Shown here piece after piece: positions 17,022 to 28,088 of a DNA stretch of 64,000 nucleotides. Origin of the DNA: Streptomyces sp. NRRL F-525 (GTDB taxonomy: Bacteria; Actinomycetota; Actinomycetes; Streptomycetales; Streptomycetaceae); assembly GCF_000716605.1 (NCBI RefSeq), contig NZ_JNXE01000006.1, forward strand, positions 248,001 through 312,000, read 5' to 3'. Both the position numbers and the translations under genes were made by a program. Numbering within the stretch: the first letter of the stretch is position 1; the number at the start of each line of letters is the position of its first letter. The notes beneath the pieces were generated by a model. The model was not told the origin of the DNA and made no database searches. It saw only the letters and a program-made list of their open reading frames with translations.

Positions 17022-17438
17022 TCACCCGGGGACCACCACGGCACGCCCCCGGCAACACACCACGTCACCGGCACCGCAGCGTTCGACCAGATCCAGAGTG
17101 ACCACACCGCTGACCGCGTCCACGGACCGCACCGTGCCCGTCACCACCAGCCGATCCCCGACATACGCCGGCGCCCGGTTCCGCCACCCCACCTCTCGCA
17201 CCTCTCCACCCACACCCGCGAACTCCACGGCGGCACGGTGAAACAGACACCCATGCAGCTGAGCCATGACGACCGCCCCCGCCAGCCCCTCCGACCGCGC
17301 GAACTCGGCGTCATAGTGGATGCGATGGGCATTGCGGGTGACGGCCCCGAACCGCAGCAGACCGACCGCGTCGGGTGTCAGCTCGACGGGCAACACGGCC
17401 TGCCCCACGACGACTTGGCGTGTCTGACGGCCTGTCAT
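17022..17438 (-). CDS. MaoC/hotdog hydratase, C-terminal-type subunit (second pair)
   Basis: Hotdog protein of 138 residues, paralogous to the one at 3726-4118. The active-site stretch is LRFGAVTRNAHRIHYDAEFA, again the HTD2/mesaconyl-C4-CoA-hydratase-like variant, followed by GLAGAVVMAQLHGCLF and GWRNRAPAYVGDRLVVTG. The start ATG 17438 overlaps the partner's stop (ATGA). Having two copies of the split hydratase in one island suggests two successive hydration steps or two branches acting on different CoA intermediates. Confidence 0.84.
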   Translation of the reverse strand: MTGRQTRQVVVGQAVLPVELTPDAVGLLRFGAVTRNAHRIHYDAEFARSEGLAGAVVMAQLHGCLFHRAAVEFAGVGGEVREVGWRNRAPAYVGDRLVVTGTVRSVDAVSGVVTLDLVERCGAGDVVCCRGRAVVVPG

Positions 17439-17920
17439 CGGACGATGAACCTCTCTGTGACTTCGATCAACGTGCCCCGTACCGCGCCGTAGACCTTCTC
17501 CACCGTGAGGAGAAGGAAGCCCTCGCCAACTCCCTTGCGTTCCACGGCAGTCAGCGCGCGCCGCAGCTCGACGAGGTCACCCGCGCGCACCTCGCCGACC
17601 CACCGCACGTCCTGCCCGCCCGCCATCAGCCGGACGTCGAGCCCGTCCGTCCCGGGGACCTCGTCGCGGTACATGCCGTCCGGCCGGAACTCCGCCGCGT
17701 CGGCGCCGGGTGCCCCGCGCAGCAGACTCACCACGTACATGGGGTGGACGGCGAAGTCGGCGCGAGCGGGATCGACGAGATGCGGTGCGCGCTCCCCGGC
17801 CGCCCGCGCGAACTCCGCCGCGTCCTCGGCCCGTACGACACCCAACGACCGACGCTCCCACCTCCCCAACGAAGCCCGGGCCCGCTCCTCGACCAGCTCC
17901 AACGCGGCGCTCCTGATCAT
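17435..17920 (-). CDS. MaoC N-terminal (FAS1-type dehydratase) subunit (second pair)
   Basis: Protein of 161 residues with the MaoC_dehydrat_N-like hotdog: ASLGRWERRSLGVVRAEDAAEFARAAGE at the start, MYVVSLLRGAPGADAAEFRPDGMY in the middle, and LDVRLMAGGQDVRWVGEVRAGD before the last strands. It pairs by a 4-base overlap with the downstream single-hotdog subunit. It is shorter than its counterpart at 4115-4636 and the two are clearly diverged, so this is not a recent duplication. It is divergent from the hydrolase gene at 18042 with a 121-base shared promoter region. Confidence 0.8.
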   Translation of the reverse strand: MIRSAALELVEERARASLGRWERRSLGVVRAEDAAEFARAAGERAPHLVDPARADFAVHPMYVVSLLRGAPGADAAEFRPDGMYRDEVPGTDGLDVRLMAGGQDVRWVGEVRAGDLVELRRALTAVERKGVGEGFLLLTVEKVYGAVRGTLIEVTERFIVR

Positions 17921-17975
17921 GAGTTGCCTCCCCTCCGGTGCCCGGACGGTAAGGACGGTCCACCCCCGGCCGCCA

Positions 17976-18005
17976 CGGAACCGGCCCGCTCAGCGGACCG
18001 TTCCG
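17976..18005. promoter_or_regulatory. Inverted repeat in the divergent promoter of the second arm
   Basis: CGGAAC at 17976-17981 and GTTCCG at 18000-18005, with 18 bases between; a neighbouring CGG/CCG extends the symmetry imperfectly. It lies between the second MaoC pair and the hydrolase/CoA-transferase operon. It does not share the sequence of the repeat at 10116-10150, so a common regulator is not shown. Confidence 0.4.
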
Positions 18006-18041
18006 CTTGGGCGGAGATCGCCGCCGTCCCACCATCGGGAC

Positions 18042-18920
18042 ATGGACCTCATGGACATCCAGGCGCCCCCGGAGGGCACCTACGCGGAAGCGGACGGCGT
18101 CAAGTACCACTACGTCGAGCTGGGGGAGGGCGGCCCCACGGTCAGCCCCACGGTCTTCCTGCACGGCGGGGGCCCCGGATGCACCGGCTGGTCGGACTTC
18201 GGCCAGGTGGCACGGCTGTTCGCGGCGGACCGCCGGTGCCTGCTCGTCGACATCCTCCAGTACGGCAAGTCCGCCAAGCCCGTCATCGAGGGCCCCATGT
18301 GGGACTACCACGCGGCGAAGACCGTCGCCCTCCTCGACGAACTCGGCATCGACCGCGCCGACTTCGTCTGCAACTCCTGGGGCGGCACCATCGCGCTCAA
18401 CCTCGCCGCCAAGTACCCCGAGCGCGTACGGTCGTTGGTCATCACCGGCAGTATGCCCGTCTTCTACGGCCCGCTCGCGCCCCTGCCGGAGGGCGGCCGC
18501 CGTGGCCGCAACGCCCGTGATGTCTACTACGGCGGCACCGGCCCCTCGTGGCAGAAGATGCGTGAACTCATTGCCCGCCTGGAGTGGTTCGACCCGGACG
18601 CCATCCCCGACGGCACCGTGACCCTGCGCTACGAGCAGAGCCTCGACCCCGAGGAGACCGCGCTCGCCGGTGCCTCAGACAACCCGCGCGGCGACTGGCA
18701 GGACCTCACCGCCGAACTCGGTCTGATCGCCGCGCCGACGCTGTTCCTGTGGGGCATGCAGGACGCGTTCCTGACCCCGGACTACCCACTGATGCTGGCC
18801 CGCATGATCCCCAAGGGCAGCCTGCACGTGATGAGCGAGGCCTCCCACCATCCGCAGGAGGAACGGCCGTACGACTACCACAGCGTCGTCACCGGCTTCC
18901 TGAACCAGCAGTACAACTGA
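18042..18920 (+). CDS. Alpha/beta hydrolase (C-C hydrolase type, intact triad)
   Basis: Hydrolase of 292 residues. Motifs: HGGGPGCTGWSDFG (oxyanion region as in BphD/MhpC enzymes), nucleophile elbow FVCNSWGGTIAL, acid in FLWGMQDAFLTPDY, and catalytic His in MSEASHHPQEERP. The HGGGPG motif is characteristic of meta-cleavage-product hydrolases. Unlike the hydrolase at 5492-6367, the Asp position is intact. ATG 18042 was chosen over upstream readings that have no homology-like sequence. It is 17 bases before the CoA-transferase gene and probably in one operon with it. It may hydrolyse a ring-fission product or a CoA/ester intermediate. Confidence 0.86.
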   Translation: MDLMDIQAPPEGTYAEADGVKYHYVELGEGGPTVSPTVFLHGGGPGCTGWSDFGQVARLFAADRRCLLVDILQYGKSAKPVIEGPMWDYHAAKTVALLDELGIDRADFVCNSWGGTIALNLAAKYPERVRSLVITGSMPVFYGPLAPLPEGGRRGRNARDVYYGGTGPSWQKMRELIARLEWFDPDAIPDGTVTLRYEQSLDPEETALAGASDNPRGDWQDLTAELGLIAAPTLFLWGMQDAFLTPDYPLMLARMIPKGSLHVMSEASHHPQEERPYDYHSVVTGFLNQQYN

Positions 18921-18937
18921 CTCTCCGGGGAGGAGAC

Positions 18938-21250
18938 ATGAGCGGGTCCGTCGCGAGGGTCGTCGAACTGTCCAGCCCCTTCACCCGGTTCGCCGGCCGC
19001 CTGCTGGTCGGGCTCGGGTACGAGGTCGTGCTCGTCGAACCGCCGGAAGGCGACGCGACCCGACGCGAACTCGGCGGCGACGCGTTCGTCCACTGGCACG
19101 CGGGGAAGCGGTCGGTCGTGCCCGCCTCGCCCGAAGAGCTGCGTGCTCTCCTCGCCACCGCCGACGTGCTGCTCGACGGGAGTCCGGGCGGGGCCGAGGA
19201 GATCGTGACCGGCCTCGACGGTCTCGTGCACGTCCGCGTCACCCCCTTCGGGCTGCTCGGCCCCCGCACCGACTGGCAGGGCACCGACCTCGTGGTGGCC
19301 GCGCTCGGCGGAATGCTCGCCCAGGTCGGCGACCCCGACGGCCCGCCGCTACGGCTCCCGGAGCAGCAGGCCGAGCAACTCGCCGGTGTCAACGCGGCGA
19401 TCGCCGCCCTGCTCGGCCTCCGCGCGCGTCGCACCGGCACGGGGCAGCTGGTCGACGTCTCCGCGCAGGCGTGCGTCGCGGCCGCGCTGGAGGCCGGAAC
19501 CCTCGCCTATCTGCACGAGGACCGGGTTCCGCCACGCCCCGGCAGCGTCCATCCCCTCGTCCCGCACGGCCTGTTCAGGTCCGCCGACGGTTACCTGGGC
19601 GGTGGGCTCGGCGGCAGCCCGCGCATGTGGGACGCGCTGCTCGACTGGCTGCGCGAGGAGAACGCGGCGGCCGACCTCACGGAACCGCGCTGGCAGGACC
19701 CGGTCGAACGCAAGAAGCACCAGGAGCATGTGTTCAAGGTCGTCCAGGACTTCGTGGGCATGTGGCCGAAGGCCGAGTTCGCGGAACGGGCCCAGGCGAG
19801 GAAACTGCCCTGGGCCGCAGTCGACCTGCCCCACGAACTCCCCGACAACCCGCAGCTCACGGCCCGCGACTTCTTCACCCGGGTCCGCACACCGGAGGGC
19901 GAGCGGACCGACCTGGGCTTCCCCTTCGCGTTCCCGGAAGGCCACCGGGTACGGGAGTTGGACGTCCCCGCGCTGGGCGCGGACCAGCAGATGCTCGCGG
20001 AACGCCGCCCGGGACCCACCCCTGCGGTCGTGAACACCAAGGCCCCCGCCCTGCACGGCATCCGCGTCCTCGACCTGACCTGGGTCCTCGCCGGCCCGTA
20101 CTGCACCAAGGTCCTGGCCGACCACGGCGCCGACGTCATCAAGGTCGAGTCCATGGGCCGCCCCGACCCCACCCGCTTCGCCCCGTTCATGCACCTCTCC
20201 CGCGGCCCCCACACGGACCCGAACACCAACGGCTACTTCAACGAGGTCAACCGCAACAAACGCAGCATCGCCCTCGACACCCGCACCGACGAAGGCGTCG
20301 CGGTCCTCCGCGAACTCATCGCCCACGCCGACGTCCTCGTGGAGAACTTCAGCTCCACCGTCATGCGCAAACTCGGCCTCGGCTACGAGGAGTTGACCCG
20401 GATCAACCCGGACCTCGTGTACGTCAGCATGTCGGGCATGGGGCACACCGGCCCGCGCAACGGCTGGGTCTCGTACGCCGACACGGTCTCGGCGAGCGCG
20501 GGCCTGACCGGACTGACCGGCTGGGGCCCGGACGACGTGGTCGGCGTGATCTACGGCCACGGCGACATCGTCGCGGGACTGCAGGCCGCCCTCGCCACGG
20601 TCGCCGCACTGGAGCACCGAGCCGTCACCGGACGCGGACAGCACATCGACCTCTCCCAACTGGAGGCGACAGCAGCCCACATGGGCACCAGCCTCCTCGG
20701 CGGCCCGGCGGTGACACCGAGCGGCAACACCCACCCGAGCTGGAGCCCGCAGGGCGTCTACCGCTGCCTCGGCGCCGACCGCTGGCTGGCGGTCAGCGTG
20801 CGCGACGACTCCGAGTGGGCTGCGCTGTGCGAGGTGATCGGCCGACCCGAACTCGCCACGGACGAACGGACGTTCACGGCGGAGGCCCGGCGTTGCTCGA
20901 CAGCCCTCGTCGACTCCGCGCTGGGGGAGTGGACCCGTACGCTCCCTGCCGATGTCGCCGCCGAGGAGCTCCAGGCCCGCGGCGTCCCGGCCGGAGCAGT
21001 GCAGGACGGGCGTGAACTCGTCGAGCACGACCCGCAGTTGAGGGCCCGGGGCTTCTATGTCCGCAAGGAACACCCGGTCGCGGGCGCCTTCCTCCACGAG
21101 GGCGTCCCGATCCGCCTCACCCGCACACCCGGCGGGATCCGCGCGGCCGCGCCCGTACTCGGCGCCGACACCGACGCCGTACTCAGCGAGGTGGCGGGGT
21201 TCTCGACGGAGCGCGTCCAGCGGCTCCGGGAGGCCGGAGTCCTGCGGTGA
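18938..21250 (+). CDS. Fused tandem type-III (CaiB/BaiF) CoA-transferase
   Basis: Protein of 770 residues, twice the usual length: two CaiB/BaiF family halves in one chain. The first (residues about 1-365) has HWHAGKRSV, GQLVDVSAQACV and PHGLFRSADGYLGGG. The second (about 370-770) has LHGIRVLDLTWVLAGPYCTKVLADHGADVIKVE, EVNRNKRSIALD, GRGQHIDLSQLEAT and LQARGVPAGAV. Aligned with formyl-CoA transferase (catalytic Asp in AMQDAV), the first half has Ala and the second has Glu at that position, so at most the C-terminal half seems active. RBS GGGGAGGAG precedes ATG 18938. Family role is moving CoA between carboxylic acids; donor and acceptor are unknown here. Confidence 0.9.
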   Translation: MSGSVARVVELSSPFTRFAGRLLVGLGYEVVLVEPPEGDATRRELGGDAFVHWHAGKRSVVPASPEELRALLATADVLLDGSPGGAEEIVTGLDGLVHVRVTPFGLLGPRTDWQGTDLVVAALGGMLAQVGDPDGPPLRLPEQQAEQLAGVNAAIAALLGLRARRTGTGQLVDVSAQACVAAALEAGTLAYLHEDRVPPRPGSVHPLVPHGLFRSADGYLGGGLGGSPRMWDALLDWLREENAAADLTEPRWQDPVERKKHQEHVFKVVQDFVGMWPKAEFAERAQARKLPWAAVDLPHELPDNPQLTARDFFTRVRTPEGERTDLGFPFAFPEGHRVRELDVPALGADQQMLAERRPGPTPAVVNTKAPALHGIRVLDLTWVLAGPYCTKVLADHGADVIKVESMGRPDPTRFAPFMHLSRGPHTDPNTNGYFNEVNRNKRSIALDTRTDEGVAVLRELIAHADVLVENFSSTVMRKLGLGYEELTRINPDLVYVSMSGMGHTGPRNGWVSYADTVSASAGLTGLTGWGPDDVVGVIYGHGDIVAGLQAALATVAALEHRAVTGRGQHIDLSQLEATAAHMGTSLLGGPAVTPSGNTHPSWSPQGVYRCLGADRWLAVSVRDDSEWAALCEVIGRPELATDERTFTAEARRCSTALVDSALGEWTRTLPADVAAEELQARGVPAGAVQDGRELVEHDPQLRARGFYVRKEHPVAGAFLHEGVPIRLTRTPGGIRAAAPVLGADTDAVLSEVAGFSTERVQRLREAGVLR

Positions 21251-22764
21251 CCGACACCATCCCCGGCCTCCTCGACGTGGCGGCCGGGGAGTTCGGCGAA
21301 CGGCCCTTCCTGCGGGTGGGGGACGTGGCACGGACGTACGCGGAGACCCGTACGGCCGCCGCCACGATGGCCGGAGCGCTCGCCGAGCGGGGGTGTCGGC
21401 CGGGCGACCGTGTCGCCGTCATGGCCGACAACCGCATCGAGGTCGTCGACCTCGTCCTCGGCTGCGCCTGGCTGGGTGCGGTGCTGATCCCGCTCAACAC
21501 CGGTCTGCGGGGCGGTGGACTTCGGCAGGTGCTGCGGGCGGCGGAACCGCAATTCCTGCTGGTGGAGGAGGAGTTGGCGGAACGGGTCGTAGCGGCCGGT
21601 TTTCAGGGGGAGTTGTGGATCGTCGGCGGGGACGGCGTACCGGCGCCGGGCTTGGCCCCCGCCCTGCCCTCGGCCCAAGTGCGCCCGGACGACACCGCGT
21701 TCGTGTTGTTCACCTCGGGGACCACGGGTGCGGCGCGCGGTGTCCGGTGCCCGCACGCGCAGACCGTCTGGTGGGGCCGCAACGTCTCCGGCTCGCTCCA
21801 ACTCGCTGCCGACGACGTGCTGTTCACCTGTCTGCCGCTGTTCCACACCAACGCGCTGAACACCCTCGCGCACGCGATGGCCGTGGGGGCGAGCTGTGTG
21901 ATCGGTGAGCGGTTCTCCGCCACGCGGTACTGGGAGCGGGTGGCGGAGGCCGGGGCGACCGCCGTGTATCTGCTGGGCGCGATGGTGCCGATGCTGCTGG
22001 CCCAGCCGCCGAGCGCCGCCGACCGTGCGCATCGGGTGTGGCGCGGGCTTTCCCCCGCCACTCCCGGCTCGGCGTGGGAGCCGTTTCGGGAGCGGTTCGG
22101 GGTCACGTTGGTCGACGGGTTCGGGTCGACGGAGACGAACCTCGTCATCGGGTCGACGCCCGAGGAGCAGCGGCCCGGTTACGTCGGTACCGTGCGCGAC
22201 GGCTTCTCCGCGCGCGTGGTCGACGACCTGCTCGACCCCGTCGCGGACGGTGTCGCCGGCGAGCTGGTGGTCCGTAGCGCGCATGAATTCGCCTTCTGTA
22301 CCGGGTACTTGGGGGAGCCCGAGCCAGGTCCCACTGCCTGGCGGCGCACCGGTGACCGGGTGGTCCGTGATGCCGACGGGTGGTTCCGGTTCGTCGACCG
22401 GATCAAGGACGTGATCCGGCGGCGGGGCGAGAACGTGTCCTCGCAGGAGGTGGAGTCCGTCGTCCGCTCGCACCCGGCGGTCGCCGACGCGGCGGCCTTC
22501 CCGGTGCCCTCGGAGCTGGCCGAGGACGAGGTCATGGTCGCGGTGGTGCCCGGGCCGGGGCAGGTGCTGGACCCGCTGGACCTCGTACGGCACTGTGCGC
22601 ACGAACTGCCGCCGTTCGCGGTGCCCCGCTACATCGACACCGTCCGTGAGCTCCCGCTCACCGAGACCGGCAAGGTTCGCAAGGGCGTACTACGCGAACG
22701 TGGGGTCACGGCCACCACGTGGGACCGCTCCACACCGTCCACCCCGGGACGACATCAAACTTGA
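21247..22764 (+). CDS. AMP-forming acyl-CoA synthetase (ANL family)
   Basis: Adenylating enzyme of 505 residues. The P-loop-like motif is FVLFTSGTTGAARGVRCPH, A5 is GFGSTETNLVI, A7/A8 is YLGEPEPGPTAWRRTGDRV and FRFVDRIKDVIRRRGENVSSQEVE, and the catalytic Lys is in LPLTETGKVRKGVL. The arrangement is closest to crotonobetaine/carnitine-CoA ligase-like proteins, which pair with CaiB transferases. GTG start at 21247 overlaps the CoA-transferase stop (GTGA). It would activate a carboxylic acid intermediate to its CoA ester for the MaoC hydratases. Substrate not determinable. Confidence 0.92.
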   Translation: MTDTIPGLLDVAAGEFGERPFLRVGDVARTYAETRTAAATMAGALAERGCRPGDRVAVMADNRIEVVDLVLGCAWLGAVLIPLNTGLRGGGLRQVLRAAEPQFLLVEEELAERVVAAGFQGELWIVGGDGVPAPGLAPALPSAQVRPDDTAFVLFTSGTTGAARGVRCPHAQTVWWGRNVSGSLQLAADDVLFTCLPLFHTNALNTLAHAMAVGASCVIGERFSATRYWERVAEAGATAVYLLGAMVPMLLAQPPSAADRAHRVWRGLSPATPGSAWEPFRERFGVTLVDGFGSTETNLVIGSTPEEQRPGYVGTVRDGFSARVVDDLLDPVADGVAGELVVRSAHEFAFCTGYLGEPEPGPTAWRRTGDRVVRDADGWFRFVDRIKDVIRRRGENVSSQEVESVVRSHPAVADAAAFPVPSELAEDEVMVAVVPGPGQVLDPLDLVRHCAHELPPFAVPRYIDTVRELPLTETGKVRKGVLRERGVTATTWDRSTPSTPGRHQT

Positions 22765-22777
22765 ACCGTTTGTTTTC

Positions 22778-22807
22778 TTGAATCACTCGTGTTTATGGCT
22801 GTAGGTT
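22778..22807 (+). promoter_or_regulatory. Candidate furA promoter, probably giving a leaderless transcript
   Basis: TTGAAT (22778-22783) and TAGGTT (22802-22807) are 18 bases apart and end 7 bases before the furA ATG at 22815. Transcription would start at or very near the ATG, and there is no Shine-Dalgarno sequence ahead of that codon, which fits a leaderless mRNA. Two TTGAA direct repeats (from 22761 and 22778) lie in the same stretch and may be part of a FurA operator (inference). Confidence 0.5.
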
Positions 22808-22814
22808 GAGCGCC

Positions 22815-25497
<2,683 letters not shown>

Positions 25498-25514
25498 GCA
25501 GTCCGCACCACCTG

Positions 25515-25553
25515 ACGTCCGGGTCGGCCCTCGCGGGTCGGCCCGGACGTTTC
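25515..25553 (+). terminator. Rho-independent-type terminator after katG
   Basis: ACGTCCGGG (25515-25523) pairs perfectly with CCCGGACGT (25542-25550), followed by TTTC. It begins 18 bases after the katG stop and ends the furA-katG transcript before the kinase gene. Confidence 0.85.
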
Positions 25554-25608
25554 TCATCTCCTGAACTCGCGGCACAGGCGTGCACGTTTGTCACATAAGC
25601 TCCTCCGC

Positions 25609-27204
25609 ATGAACGAGGGGGAGCCCGGCAGACGGGTTGTCGACGGCCGCTTCGAGCTGGAGTCCCGGCTCGGCGGCGGTGGCATGGGCACGGTGTGGCG
25701 CGCCCAGGACCTGCTGCTGCACCGCTATGTCGCGGTCAAGGAGGTCCGGCCGCCGGACATCGACCTCGCCGAGTACGACCCCGCCGCGGCGGAGATGCTG
25801 CGCCAGCGGGTCCTGCGCGAGGCCCGCGCGCTGGCCAGGGTCGAGCACCCGAACGTGGTGACGATCCATCACATCGTCGACGAGGGCGTGGGCACCTACC
25901 CGTGGCTCGTCATGGAACTCGTCCAAGGCGGCTCCCTCGCCGACCGGTTGGCCCGCGGACCCATGGCCCCCGCCGAGGCCGCACACCTCGGCCGCGGCGT
26001 GCTCGACGCCCTCGACGCGGCACACGCGGCGGGCGTCCAGCACCGCGACGTGAAACCCGCCAACGTCCTGCTGCGCACCGACGGCCGCCCCGTCCTCACC
26101 GACTTCGGCATCGCCGCGATCCGCGACGCCACCGCCCTCACCGCCACCGGCTCCATCATCGGCACCCCCGACTACATGGCCCCGGAACGGGTCTCGGGCC
26201 AGAGCGGCGGTCCCGCCGCCGACCTGTGGTCGCTCGCGATGATGCTCTACGTCGCCGTCGAGGGCCACCACCCGCTCCAGCGCGGTACGACCCTGGCCAC
26301 GCTGGCCGCGGTACTCCAGGAGGACGTGCCGCCACCGGTGCGGGCCGGATCGCTGACGCCGGTGCTGTCCTGCGTCCTGGTCCGTGATCCCGAGGGGCGG
26401 CCGGACGCCTGGACGGTCGGCCGGATGCTGGACGCCGCCGCGGCACAGCCCGAGGACCGGCGCCCCGAGACGACCTCGTACCGGCTCGCACCGCCGATGC
26501 CTCCGTCACTGCCGCCCACCGACGGCATGCGGGCCACGGGCAGCCGACGGCGCCCGGCGGCGAAGCGGTCCCGAGGCGTCGCGGTCGCCTCCAGCGTCGT
26601 AGGCGTCCTGCTGGTGGGGACGCTCGCCTGGAAGGTGCTGCCGGGCGGGAACGACAAGGACGGCTCGACGGCGTCCCCGGGCGCCAGCGGTCAGACGCAG
26701 CAGCAGACGCCTACGCCGACCGTCTCGGCGACTCAGAGCAGTGCCGCGGTGAAGACCCAGGACATGCTCACGCCGGCCGGCATCCGGACCGCGATCAAGG
26801 CGTTCAAGGAGAAGACGGGCAGCGACCGTTTCGCCGACTTCTCCGTCTATCCGGGGTACGTCATCGCGGACGTGATGGTGAAGGGCAGCCAGACCAAGTA
26901 CCAGAGCTACACCTACCGCTCCGGCACCGGGTTCGACCCGGACGGCAGCAAGGCCCTGGTGTCGGAAGGCGACCAGCCGGTGAACCTGGACGACTTCAAC
27001 TGGGACGCGGTTCCCGCGTTGTTGAAGACCGCGAAGAAGGAGCTGAAGGTCGCGAAGCCGACGAGCCAGTACCTGCTGCTGCGGGTGCCGAACACCTACG
27101 ACGGCACGTTGGAGGGCATGGCGATCTACCTGAGCGACGACTACGGCGCCGGCGGCTTTGTGGACGCCAACACCAAGGGCACCGTGACCAGGGTGGTGCG
27201 GTGA
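25609..27204 (+). CDS. Membrane-anchored Ser/Thr protein kinase (PknB/Hanks type)
   Basis: Kinase of 531 residues. Catalytic domain motifs: glycine loop LGGGGMGTVWRAQD, ATP-binding Lys in YVAVKEVR, catalytic HRDVKPANVLL, DFG in LTDFGIAAI, and activation segment GTPDYMAPERV. A proline-rich linker leads to one membrane span (GVAVASSVVGVLLVGTLAWKVL, near residue 325). An extracellular C-terminal domain of about 170 residues follows (TQDMLTPAGIRTAIKAFKEKTG...), with no PASTA repeats and unlike common sensor domains. ATG 25609 is chosen; an upstream TTG at 25588 is unlikely. Alone in its transcription unit; its signal and targets are unknown. Confidence 0.94.
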   Translation: MNEGEPGRRVVDGRFELESRLGGGGMGTVWRAQDLLLHRYVAVKEVRPPDIDLAEYDPAAAEMLRQRVLREARALARVEHPNVVTIHHIVDEGVGTYPWLVMELVQGGSLADRLARGPMAPAEAAHLGRGVLDALDAAHAAGVQHRDVKPANVLLRTDGRPVLTDFGIAAIRDATALTATGSIIGTPDYMAPERVSGQSGGPAADLWSLAMMLYVAVEGHHPLQRGTTLATLAAVLQEDVPPPVRAGSLTPVLSCVLVRDPEGRPDAWTVGRMLDAAAAQPEDRRPETTSYRLAPPMPPSLPPTDGMRATGSRRRPAAKRSRGVAVASSVVGVLLVGTLAWKVLPGGNDKDGSTASPGASGQTQQQTPTPTVSATQSSAAVKTQDMLTPAGIRTAIKAFKEKTGSDRFADFSVYPGYVIADVMVKGSQTKYQSYTYRSGTGFDPDGSKALVSEGDQPVNLDDFNWDAVPALLKTAKKELKVAKPTSQYLLLRVPNTYDGTLEGMAIYLSDDYGAGGFVDANTKGTVTRVVR

Positions 27205-27220
27205 CGGGTAGGTTCGGCCC

Positions 27221-27673
27221 GTGCCCACCTTGCTGATCGTGCATCACACCCCCTCGCCCAACTGCCAGGCGATGTTCGAGGCCGTCGTCTCCGGCGCTAC
27301 GACACCGGAGATCGAGGACGTGCGGGTCGTACGGCGTGCCGCCCTGTCCGCGACGGTGTCGGACGTGTTGGAGGCCGACGGTTTTCTGCTGGGCACGCCC
27401 GCGAACCTCGGTTACATGTCCGGCGCGCTCAAGCACTTCTTCGACCAGATCTACTACCCGTGCCTGGACGAGACCCGGGGCCGGCCCTTCGGCTACTACG
27501 TGCACGGCGGGAACGACGTGACCGGAGCCGTGCGCGGCATCGAGGCGATCACGACCGGGCTGGGCTGGCGGCGCGTCGCGGACCCGGTGACGCTGACCGG
27601 CGAGCCGGACAGGGGCGGCGTCGAGGCGTGCTGGGAGCTGGGGGCGACGATCGCGGCCGGTCTGGAGGCCTGA
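27221..27673 (+). CDS. Flavodoxin-fold NAD(P)H:FMN reductase-like protein
   Basis: Flavodoxin-like protein of 150 residues. LLIVHHTPSPNCQAMFEAV is the FMN phosphate-binding loop, GFLLGTPANLGYMSGALKHFFDQIYY the second flavin-binding loop, and GYYVHGGNDVTGAVRGIEAI the third. This is the NAD(P)H-dependent oxidoreductase/WrbA-like fold. GTG start at 27221, 16 bases after the kinase stop, so it may be co-transcribed with the kinase. Role unknown beyond flavin-dependent reduction. Confidence 0.85.
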   Translation: MPTLLIVHHTPSPNCQAMFEAVVSGATTPEIEDVRVVRRAALSATVSDVLEADGFLLGTPANLGYMSGALKHFFDQIYYPCLDETRGRPFGYYVHGGNDVTGAVRGIEAITTGLGWRRVADPVTLTGEPDRGGVEACWELGATIAAGLEA

Positions 27674-27773
27674 GCGGGCGGCCACCACCCGTTCGGCGGC
27701 CGAAGAGTGTCGTGACCCCCCGAAGCACCCCCAGCGTGGAGGGACATGCCCCTCCGAGTGACAGGAGTTCTTC

Positions 27774-28010
27774 ATGAGGAAGCGTCTGACGGCCGCGGTG
27801 GGTCTGGCGGGTGCGGCGTTGCTGCTGTGTGCCGGCACGGCGAGCGCGGACCCCGACCCCGTCGGTACCGCCAGCGACAGCCCGGGCGTGCTCTCCGGAA
27901 ACGTCGTGCAGGTGCCGATCGATCTCGACCTCAACCTGTGCGGCAACTCCATCAACGTCATCGGTCTGCTGAACCCCGCACTGGGCAACCACTGCGAGAC
28001 CACCGACTGA
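27774..28010 (+). CDS. Short chaplin (hydrophobic cell-surface amyloid protein)
   Basis: Secreted protein of 78 residues: signal peptide MRKRLTAAVGLAGAALLLCA ending at ...GTASADP, then one chaplin domain containing PGVLSGNVVQVPIDLDLNLCG and NSINVIGLLNPALGNHCE, with the two Cys that form the domain disulfide. Short chaplins self-assemble at air-water interfaces and coat aerial hyphae and spores. Good ribosome site ACAGGAG before ATG 27774. The middle IDLDLNL is more acidic than the usual VHVPVNV-type sequence. Strongly indicates a Streptomyces-like organism. Confidence 0.93.
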   Translation: MRKRLTAAVGLAGAALLLCAGTASADPDPVGTASDSPGVLSGNVVQVPIDLDLNLCGNSINVIGLLNPALGNHCETTD

Positions 28011-28088
28011 CGAGCCGTACCGTGAACGAGCCGTGGGCCCCGCGCCCGCGGCTCGTTCCGCGTGTCAGGAGACGTGTCAGGAGATGCG

